This document shows, piece by piece, positions 1 to 6,272 of a DNA stretch of 46,690 bases. The notes under the pieces are model-generated. The model saw only the letters and a program-made list of their open reading frames with translations. It ran no database searches and was not told the origin of the DNA. Numbering within the stretch: position 1 is the stretch's first letter; every line of letters starts with the position of its first letter. The DNA is from Chthonomonadales bacterium (GTDB lineage Bacteria > Armatimonadota > Chthonomonadetes > Chthonomonadales > CAJBBX01). The stretch lies in contig DAIDHP010000031.1 in assembly GCA_027459625.1 (NCBI GenBank), forward strand, positions 1 through 46,690, given 5' to 3'. The translations under genes and the position numbers were made by a program.

Positions 1-71
1 CGCTTAACGGTTACGGTTTCCTGCACCGTAGAGGACTTGCACCTCCGAGAGCATGAACATGCCCGGCATAC
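1..71 (-). mobile_element. Group IIC intron, 5' end (partial, runs off the window)
   Basis: Read on the minus strand from 71 downwards, the sequence begins GTATGCCGGGCATG, then has GGAGGTGCAAGTCCTC, then GTAACCGTTAAGC. This closely follows the recalled start of bacterial group IIC introns such as the Oceanobacillus iheyensis one: GUGUGCCCGGCAUG, then GGGUGAGAGUCCC, then GUAACAGUUAGCC. The intron start falls directly after the five T residues of the neighbouring sigma-factor terminator, the target typical of class C introns. Only the start of domain I is present. The maturase ORF and domains V/VI would lie outside, so whether the intron is full length is unknown. The resemblance is from memory of the family, not a database search. 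Confidence 0.8.
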
Positions 72-111
72 AAAAAGAGGCGACACCCCTGCGATCTAGG
101 TTTGTCGCCTC
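72..111 (-). terminator. Rho-independent terminator of the ECF sigma gene
   Basis: A perfect 9-bp stem (GAGGCGACA at 77-85 with TGTCGCCTC at 103-111) closes a 17-nt loop. On the minus strand it is followed by five T residues at 76-72. It lies 19 bp beyond the sigma factor stop codon. It also appears to be the 5' exon target of the group IIC intron. Confidence 0.85.
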
Positions 112-130
112 ATTTGCCTCTTGTTATGGA

Positions 131-739
131 TTATGCGATAATCGGATCCAGTTTAGCGCGATTTCTACGTGAAACCTGCTTGCCCTCAAGCAGTTTTCTC
201 AACATAAGTCTGCCCCGATGGATTCGAGAACGCACGGTCCCAATGCTGGTATCCATCACCTCTGCGATATCCTCGTAACTCATTCCCTCCACATCGCACA
301 ACAAAACAGCAGTTCTAAAGTCCGGAGGGATGATCTCGAGCGCCTTCTGCAACCGTTCGTCCATCGTATCACGAAGCATTTGATATTGCGGGTCGCCCTC
401 TTCATCCGGAAGTTCCAAGGTGAAATCATCATCCCCATCGTTACCCGGTAAAGGCTGATCCAGGGAGATGGGCGCAAGCCTAGGCTTTCTGCGAAGTTTG
501 TCCACAAAAAGGTTTGAGAGAATTCTGAAAAACCAGTTTTCAAAGGGCAAAGACCGATCATATTTGTCAAAGGAGCGAAAAGCTCTCAGATAAGCTTCCT
601 GTGTCAGGTCTTCAGCATCATCACGATTTCCCGTCATGCGATATGCCATGTTGTAAGCCTGTTTTTGAGTTCGGGAAATTAGAGTTTCAAATTCATGACG
701 AGCGTCGAAGCTTCGTTCTACCGTCATTGTGTTCGCCAT
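131..739 (-). CDS. ECF-type RNA polymerase sigma factor
   Basis: The 202-residue protein has the two-domain layout of group 4 (ECF) sigma-70 factors. Region 2 holds the core-binding helix DDAEDLTQEAYLRAF (about residues 40-54) and the -10 recognition segment with FENWFFRILSNLFVDKLRR. Region 4 (about 130-190) holds the helix-turn-helix MSYEDIAEVMDTSIGTVRSR. These families direct core polymerase to alternative, often envelope-stress, promoters. The start is supported by AGGAGG eight bases before the ATG. No anti-sigma gene follows, because the gene is closed by a terminator and then an intron. Upstream on the same strand, 125 bp away, is a TetR repressor, and a motif resembling that repressor's operator sits before this gene, so TetR control is plausible. 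The regulon is unknown. Confidence 0.93.
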   Translation of the reverse strand: MANTMTVERSFDARHEFETLISRTQKQAYNMAYRMTGNRDDAEDLTQEAYLRAFRSFDKYDRSLPFENWFFRILSNLFVDKLRRKPRLAPISLDQPLPGNDGDDDFTLELPDEEGDPQYQMLRDTMDERLQKALEIIPPDFRTAVLLCDVEGMSYEDIAEVMDTSIGTVRSRIHRGRLMLRKLLEGKQVSRRNRAKLDPIIA

Positions 740-780
740 TTCTTTTCCTCCTGTTCATCCGCGCATGCAACTTCAAAATT

Positions 781-808
781 GTACGTACCGTTCAGTCCTA
801 CCTATATG
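781..808. promoter_or_regulatory. Possible second TetR binding motif upstream of the sigma gene
   Basis: GTACGTACC, then GTTC, then AGTCCTACCTATATG shares both blocks with the reverse complement of the TetR operator at 1448-1479, which reads GTACGTACC then AGTCCTAACTAATATG. Four extra bases separate the blocks here and the outer palindrome is lost. It may be a weaker or degenerate site controlling the sigma factor gene. Confidence 0.4.
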
Positions 809-864
809 ACGTTTCTACATGGCATTTTGTTTCATTAGTTTAGATAAATATCTAAATATTTTTT

Positions 865-1437
865 TCAACTAGCTATCAGTCTCACCAACAGCCTTGCGGA
901 CCTGCCGAAGTTTTCCACGTTCTTATGGCATTTCGTAAGCAGATGCATTCCCTGGACGGTCTGTATGATTAATCCCGCCAAGTCCTCCGCTTCCATGTCC
1001 TTGCGGAACTCTCCGATAAGCTGCCCCTCACGCACAAGATCGGCGATTCGACACTTGAGGCTTTCAAACATGGAACTGAGCCTGCATCGAAACTTTTCGC
1101 TGTGCTCAGACATCTCCGCCACTAAATTCCCAAAAGGGCATCCCCCCTTGTCCAATCTAGCCTCCTGAGCTTCCAATGTGAGGGAAAGATATTTCTCCAA
1201 CCTCTCGGTTGGGGATAACTCATAGTCGTTCAATGTTCTTTCCAGCATCTTCTGGAAGTCCTCTTTGCGTTGGTCTATCACCGCAAGCCCCAAGTCTTCC
1301 TTGGTTTTAAAGTGATAGTAAAAATTGCTTTTACTTATACTCGCCATTTCAATGATATCATCCACGCTTGTGCCGAGATACCCATTTCGGTAAAACAGAT
1401 CTTGCGCGGCGATAAGTATTTTGGTTTTGCTAGTCAT
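865..1437 (-). CDS. TetR/AcrR-family repressor, NemR-like
   Basis: The 190-residue protein has an N-terminal TetR helix-turn-helix: residues ILIAAQDLFYRNGYLGTSVD, then ISKSNFYYHFKTKEDL. The C-terminal ligand domain contains KGGCPFGNLVAEMSEH around residue 98, the cysteine-bearing segment typical of NemR-like repressors that sense electrophiles or oxidants. A GGAAG ribosome site lies six bases before the start. A 32-bp palindrome immediately upstream is the likely autoregulatory operator. The divergent neighbour is an M29 aminopeptidase and the downstream gene is an ECF sigma factor; no efflux pump or reductase is adjacent. The family is clear, but the effector and targets are inferred. Confidence 0.9.
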   Translation of the reverse strand: MTSKTKILIAAQDLFYRNGYLGTSVDDIIEMASISKSNFYYHFKTKEDLGLAVIDQRKEDFQKMLERTLNDYELSPTERLEKYLSLTLEAQEARLDKGGCPFGNLVAEMSEHSEKFRCRLSSMFESLKCRIADLVREGQLIGEFRKDMEAEDLAGLIIQTVQGMHLLTKCHKNVENFGRSARLLVRLIAS

Positions 1438-1447
1438 GGTTGACTTC

Positions 1448-1479
1448 CATATTAGTTAGGACTGGTACGTACTAATATG
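1448..1479. promoter_or_regulatory. TetR operator palindrome
   Basis: Perfect 9-bp arms CATATTAGT (1448-1456) and ACTAATATG (1471-1479) flank a 14-bp centre containing TAGGACTGGTACGT. The site lies 10-42 bp before the TetR start codon, where the promoter and leader should be, so binding would give autorepression. It could also affect the divergent aminopeptidase gene, whose start is 145 bp away. Confidence 0.7.
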
Positions 1480-1623
1480 ATAATCCAATTCCATTACCAT
1501 GTCAATACCTCCTGAAAATATTTTTTTACCCATGCGAAGTTTATTTCTTCTCAGTCTTTCACCCACCCAAGGAATGACGGCGGGTACAATGGAAACACGA
1601 TTATATCGAAATGAGGTGAGGTC

Positions 1624-2760
1624 ATGAAAGATCCAAGATTTGAACGCTTGTGCGAAGTGCTGGTGAAATACTCCTTGAACATACAGTCCGGCGCGAAAGT
1701 ATTAGTGGAGGCTTTTGACATTCCCACGGATTTCACCGCCCAATTGATACAGACGATCGCCGACTCCGGTGGTTTGCCGTTCGTTTCCACCTACCAATCC
1801 CCCGTACTGCGGGCGTTATACCGCAACGCGTCAGAGGAGCAGATGAAGTTGATAGGGGTGGTGGAAAGCTCTCGCATGGAGAAAATGCAGGGCTACATTG
1901 GGGTGCGAGGCACCCATAACCTATCGGAATTATCCGATGTGCCCGCCGATAAGATGAAGTTATACGAAAAATTATGGTGGCATCCGGTCCATTCGGAAAT
2001 CCGCGTTCCGAAAACCAAATGGGTGGTGTTGCGCTGGCCTCATCCCTCCATGGCGCAGGCGGCGAACATGAGCACGGAGAGTTTCGAGGATTTCTACTTT
2101 CGAGTATGCACGGAGGTGGATTACGCTCGCATGCAGGAAGCCGCTCAACCTTTAAAGGAATTGCTTGAAAAGACCGATCGCGTGCGAATTACCGGAGACG
2201 ATACGGAGTTGGAGTTTTCCATCATGGGAATTCCCGCCATTCCGTGTTCCGGGAAAAGCAACATTCCGGACGGGGAGTTGTTCACCTGCCCGGTTAGAGA
2301 TAGCATAAACGGTTATATCACTTTCAATACCGAAACTCTGTACAGAGGCAGAATATTCAGCGGTATTCGATTGGAGTTTCAAAACGGTAAGATCGTTAAG
2401 GCTCAGGCGGGTTCCATGACAGATGAGTTGAACGCGATCCTTGATTCCGACGAAGGGGCTCGTTATATCGGTGAATGGTCGCTCGCATTCAATCCCGAGA
2501 TTTTGAAACCAATGAAGGACATCCTGTTTGATGAAAAAATCGCAGGATCGTTTCATCTAACCCCAGGGCAGGCGTATGAGGACGCCGACAATGGCAACCG
2601 ATCCCAAATCCATTGGGATATGGTGAAGATTCAGAGACCGGAATACGGAGGAGGATGCATTTATCTGGATGGGACGCTGATTAGAGAGAATGGTATTTTC
2701 ACGCTGCCTGAATTGGGGGGATTGAACCCGGAAAATCTCGGTGGGAATAACGTAAAATAG
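1624..2760 (+). CDS. M29-family metallo-aminopeptidase (AmpS/AmpT-like)
   Basis: The 378-residue protein matches thermophilic M29 aminopeptidases, cytoplasmic two-metal exopeptidases that release N-terminal residues from peptides. The metal ligands can all be placed: E218 in NIPDGELFTCP, E284 in GARYIGEWSLAF, H311 and Y318 in HLTPGQAY, and H330 and D332 in IHWDMV. The H-x6-Y and H-x-D spacings equal those of AmpS/AmpT. The length is slightly below the usual 405-415 residues. GAGGTGAGG precedes the ATG with good spacing. A possible -10 (TACAAT, 1585-1590) lacks a convincing -35. There is no signal peptide. Its substrate and its link to the divergent TetR gene are unknown. Confidence 0.92.
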   Translation: MKDPRFERLCEVLVKYSLNIQSGAKVLVEAFDIPTDFTAQLIQTIADSGGLPFVSTYQSPVLRALYRNASEEQMKLIGVVESSRMEKMQGYIGVRGTHNLSELSDVPADKMKLYEKLWWHPVHSEIRVPKTKWVVLRWPHPSMAQAANMSTESFEDFYFRVCTEVDYARMQEAAQPLKELLEKTDRVRITGDDTELEFSIMGIPAIPCSGKSNIPDGELFTCPVRDSINGYITFNTETLYRGRIFSGIRLEFQNGKIVKAQAGSMTDELNAILDSDEGARYIGEWSLAFNPEILKPMKDILFDEKIAGSFHLTPGQAYEDADNGNRSQIHWDMVKIQRPEYGGGCIYLDGTLIRENGIFTLPELGGLNPENLGGNNVK

Positions 2761-2773
2761 AGGGATAAAAAAA

Positions 2774-2840
2774 GGGGAGCAGGGTCGACCCGTTCCCTGC
2801 CCCAATATACGAAAGGAGAGATTCGATAGGATCTCGAATC
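2774..2840. other. Two tandem hairpins after the aminopeptidase gene
   Basis: The first pairs GGGG and GCAGGG (2774-2784, two bases bulged) with CCCTGCCCC (2795-2803). The second is a perfect 7-bp repeat, GATTCGA (2820-2826) with TCGAATC (2834-2840). The A-run before the first would become a U-run only on the minus strand, so it is not a classical plus-strand terminator, although its position suggests transcript-end formation. Confidence 0.4.
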
Positions 2841-2942
2841 CACCAATTGCTTAAGCGTTTTTAACTTTAATGAAGTTCCCATGTAATAAATTTTTTTTCA
2901 GAGTTTTTCCATAAATAATTTGATTGAATGGATGACGATCAC

Positions 2943-3227
2943 ATGGCTGACGATTTACAAAATGCGCTGGAGGAGGCGTTTGAGAAAAATCCTCGTTCCG
3001 ATGAGTTAAAAGAGATGATCACAGCATTGGAAAGAAAACGAAAATGGTATCTCTTGGATATGCCCACTGCGGAAGAGGAAAGGAAGAAGGGTTTGAGGGG
3101 GGCTATAAGCGAAATGGACAGGCAGATTCATGTGCTTAAGGAGGAGTTGGCCATCACTCAATTTGTAGAATACGAGGTGAAATCCGCCGTCCTTAAGGCG
3201 CAAGCGGATGAGAATCCGTATCTATAA
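2943..3227 (+). CDS. Small acidic coiled-coil protein of unknown function
   Basis: The ORF encodes about 95 residues, starting MADDLQNALEEAFE. An upstream in-frame ATG at 2928 lacks a ribosome site, whereas GGATGA lies seven bases before 2943. The sequence is highly charged with regular heptad-like spacing of L, I and M (ELKEMITALERKRKW, then GAISEMDRQIHVLKEELAI), so a helical or coiled-coil hairpin is likely. It has no membrane segment, signal peptide or recognised motif. It sits alone between the aminopeptidase and the antiporter gene, 51 bp before the latter. I do not recognise a family. Confidence 0.65.
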   Translation: MADDLQNALEEAFEKNPRSDELKEMITALERKRKWYLLDMPTAEEERKKGLRGAISEMDRQIHVLKEELAITQFVEYEVKSAVLKAQADENPYL

Positions 3228-3278
3228 AGGCTCGGGAATCTGAATCAAAGATGTAAGGGGAGAAATAGGGATTTTTTC

Positions 3279-5894
3279 ATGCTAAAACACCCAAGACAAG
3301 ATAATCCGTCAGGGGGCGAACTTTGCATCTCGATACTATCATCGAGCCGAAAGACCTTTCTTTGGACCGCCTTTCTGTTCGTGTTTCTCTTCCCGTCATC
3401 GGTGGCAATCCCGCGCACGGCGACTTCGTTGGGAAATGTTCGCATAGATAAAAAAACCGTTCTTCTGATTCGCAAAAGTATCGGTTCCATCTCCCCGAAA
3501 GATCGAGCAGCCATCGTCAATGCGCGAATAATACGCATTCTCACCGATCCCAAACTCGACCCCTCTCAAATTCAAGTCGGCGTGTTGGATAAGAGCGACA
3601 CAGTCGTTAAACTTGGTAACATGGCGATCATAGATGTCACCGCGTCCGACGCAGCTGCCGAGAATCTCTCTGTCACACAATTGGCGAACGATTGGGCGGA
3701 GAGATTACGCAATGACATAGTCAAAGCCAAGCCATTTTATGCAGGGACATCGAAACTCAACATCAAGACTCTTGGCGAGCATCATACTCTGTTATTTGTC
3801 CTGGAGTTGATCCTGCTCCTTGTCATGGCGAGATTATGCGGGGAGATTATGGCGCGCTTAAAACAACCACCTGTCGTGGGCCAGGTGATTGCAGGAATCA
3901 TCCTAGGGCGTTCCGTCTTCGGGGCTCTCCTACCGGAACTGCATGCGCTTATCTTTCCGGTCTCCGCCACGCAATCCTATCTTTTGCAGATCATCTCCTG
4001 GCTTGGATCCATATTTCTTCTTCTCATCATTGGGTTGGAAACCGATATCCCAATGATCCGCAGACAAGGCGGCATGGTCCTCTGGACTGCCATCGGGGGG
4101 ATTGTAATCCCATTTCTTTTAGGATTCATCGTAGGAGTGTTTTTACCTCCCGCCTTTATGTCCGACATAAGGGAACGATGGATACTGGCGTCATTCCTCG
4201 CCATCCTCTTTTCCGTATCCTCCGTACCCGTTGTAGCGAAATTGCTTATGGAAATGAACCTTATCCGCCGAAACATCGGACAGATAACCCTCGCAACGGC
4301 CATGGCTCACGACACGATTGGATGGATTATGCTTGCGGTCCTTTCGGGATTTGCGAGCGGTTCTGTTTTCAATGGATTCACCCTCGCCAAGATAATCGTT
4401 GGAACCATCCTTTACATGCTCTTCGTCCTGACTGTGGGACAACGCTTGGTCTCTTCCGTACTTAGATGGGTCAACAATCACATTTCGGGGGATTATCCCT
4501 TGTTAACCGCCGTGATACTGCTCATGTTTTTAAGCTCCGGAATCACGCAGTTGATTGGCATCCATGCCATTCTTGGCTCGTTCATGATCGGAGTGATTTT
4601 AAGCGCCTCCCCTCTGATTAAAAAAAACGTCATTCATCCGATCGAAGCCATAACGATGAGTCTGCTCGCTCCCATCTTTTTTGCTGCGGCAGGTCTGAAC
4701 GTGGACATGGGCGTGATTATGCACCCTCGGATTTTAATCATCACGCTGATCGTCATCCTGACGGCATCCATTGGAAAGATCGTCGGATGCTATGCGGGGG
4801 GACGCAAAAGCGGTTTGGGCTCATGGGAATCTCTCACCATCGGTTTCGGCGCCACGGCGTACGGCGCGATGGGGCCAATTTTCGGAATGCTGGGATTATC
4901 CATGGGGATACTAAATGTGGATATGTTTTCCATCATCATTTTGATGTCGGTCGTAACAACCGCTATCACCCCGTTTCTTTTGGGACTGTCCATTAAGCAT
5001 GTGAAATTCAGCGAGGAGGAGATCGTTCGCCTTGAGAAGGAGGATGTGACGGCACAAAGCGCACTTTACAAGGTGAAAAGGATTTTGATGCCCACCAGTG
5101 GCGGTCCGCATACTCGAATGGCCGTGCAACTCCTTCAAGGGTTGGCGCACGATCATCCGATCGAAGTCACCGCTTTCCATACCGTCAAGGAGGGAAACAT
5201 CAGCGGAACCAATATCTTCCCCCCTGAATTGGAGATTTTACGGAAAACTTCCAACGAAGTAATTCTCCGAAAGACTTTGAAGGAGGATGTGGTCGAAGGC
5301 ATTTTACAGGAGGCAGGCCTCGGATATGACATGGTGGTGCTTGGATGCGGTGCGGACAGTTCCTCCGGAAACGCAGTATTCGGGTCCATCGCGGATTCCA
5401 TCGCGCATGTCCTTCCCACCCCTTTAATGGTGGTGCGCGCTCCCAAATCGGAGGGGGAATGGCGGATGCGACGCGTTCTCGTGCCCACCAATGGGGTACG
5501 GCACAGCGAACAGGCGGTGGAACTCGGTGTCGCCTTGGCGCACGCCGCCAACGCCGAAGTGACGGTATTATGTGTCGCGGAGGAATCGGAAGAGAGCGGC
5601 TTTCCTCAATCTCTTAACGAGAATCAATCTCAAAAACTGGCGCAACAAATCGTCGAACACGCGGCATCAATGGGCAAAATCTTCGGTGTGCATGTGGAAA
5701 CCGTGGTACAGACCGATTCCCATGCCGGGCGGAATATCGTGCAACTGGCACACGACACCGACACGGATTTGATACTCCTTACCGGCGTACCGCGCCCCAC
5801 CAAACAGTTGTTCCTTGGCAAGACCATCGCTCATATTCTAATGAACGCCCGATGCGCCGTAGCGGTTATCAAACCGGAAACGCGAAAAGGATGA
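3279..5894 (+). CDS. CPA2-type cation/proton antiporter with two C-terminal Usp domains
   Basis: The 871-residue protein has three parts. After a signal-like hydrophobic segment (about 25-43), residues 50-160 form an extracytoplasmic domain (DRAAIVNARIIRILTDPKLD, later LANDWAERLR) resembling the N-terminal domain of some mechanosensitive-channel proteins. Residues 168-590 are a Na+/H+ exchanger-type membrane domain (CPA2/KefB-like), with LKQPPVVGQVIAGIILG and the ion-site region TAMAHDTIGW. Here the first residue of the usual DD or ND pair is His and the second Asp (about residue 345) is kept. Two universal-stress-protein domains begin at about 596 (RILMPTSGG) and 728 (RVLVPTNGV), giving probable cytoplasmic nucleotide-linked regulation. 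AGGGA lies seven bases before the ATG. The transported ion cannot be decided from sequence. Confidence 0.9.
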   Translation: MLKHPRQDNPSGGELCISILSSSRKTFLWTAFLFVFLFPSSVAIPRTATSLGNVRIDKKTVLLIRKSIGSISPKDRAAIVNARIIRILTDPKLDPSQIQVGVLDKSDTVVKLGNMAIIDVTASDAAAENLSVTQLANDWAERLRNDIVKAKPFYAGTSKLNIKTLGEHHTLLFVLELILLLVMARLCGEIMARLKQPPVVGQVIAGIILGRSVFGALLPELHALIFPVSATQSYLLQIISWLGSIFLLLIIGLETDIPMIRRQGGMVLWTAIGGIVIPFLLGFIVGVFLPPAFMSDIRERWILASFLAILFSVSSVPVVAKLLMEMNLIRRNIGQITLATAMAHDTIGWIMLAVLSGFASGSVFNGFTLAKIIVGTILYMLFVLTVGQRLVSSVLRWVNNHISGDYPLLTAVILLMFLSSGITQLIGIHAILGSFMIGVILSASPLIKKNVIHPIEAITMSLLAPIFFAAAGLNVDMGVIMHPRILIITLIVILTASIGKIVGCYAGGRKSGLGSWESLTIGFGATAYGAMGPIFGMLGLSMGILNVDMFSIIILMSVVTTAITPFLLGLSIKHVKFSEEEIVRLEKEDVTAQSALYKVKRILMPTSGGPHTRMAVQLLQGLAHDHPIEVTAFHTVKEGNISGTNIFPPELEILRKTSNEVILRKTLKEDVVEGILQEAGLGYDMVVLGCGADSSSGNAVFGSIADSIAHVLPTPLMVVRAPKSEGEWRMRRVLVPTNGVRHSEQAVELGVALAHAANAEVTVLCVAEESEESGFPQSLNENQSQKLAQQIVEHAASMGKIFGVHVETVVQTDSHAGRNIVQLAHDTDTDLILLTGVPRPTKQLFLGKTIAHILMNARCAVAVIKPETRKG

Positions 5895-5965
5895 TGGTCC
5901 GCACCACTTTGAAGTGCGGTGAAAAAAAAACCTCCAATACCGGAGAAGGAGCGTATCTGGGGGTA

Positions 5966-6145
5966 TTATTGGTATTGCGGACAAACGGATTTATCCAAAT
6001 TCAGATCGTTGGCATCCTCCACGCCCCACATATTATAGGGAGGACTGTCGCATGTTTCCATGAACTGACTCGTTTTTAACGCCATGGTATGTCAGTCACA
6101 AAACGTCCAGTTGCCCATGCCGCCTTCGCAGCCGATGCATTGGCA
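5966..6145 (-). pseudogene. Relic of an H-X9-DG (DUF1559-type) pilin-like protein, C-terminal end
   Basis: The minus strand reads CEGGMGNWTFCD, a TGA at 6094-6092, then HTMALKTSQFMETCD, SPPYNMWGVEDANDLN and a final stop at 5968-5966. This is the C-terminal H-X9-DGH segment of prepilin-type DUF1559 proteins with the Gly of DGH replaced by a stop (GGA to TGA would do it). The leading His of the motif is Glu. Upstream, this frame is stopped by TAA at 6148-6146 and no longer reading frame survives. These proteins form large families in Planctomycetota and Armatimonadota. The rest of 5895-6272 contains a weak CCGCAC/GTGCGG hairpin near 5898 and nothing else I can support. Confidence 0.6.
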
Positions 6146-6272
6146 TTACCATGATGCTGATAAAATGCATTTCCACACATGTTGATTCAGGCTGCATTCC
6201 GGTAACGTTATTTCATTATGCTCTATGGGAATGGTATTATCATTTCATTCCCTTGCGGATTATGGGATAGAA

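Noticed and set aside
5898-5935. Terminator after the antiporter gene
   Set aside because: The CCGCAC/GTGCGG stem is short and is followed by an A-run, not a T-run, on the plus strand.
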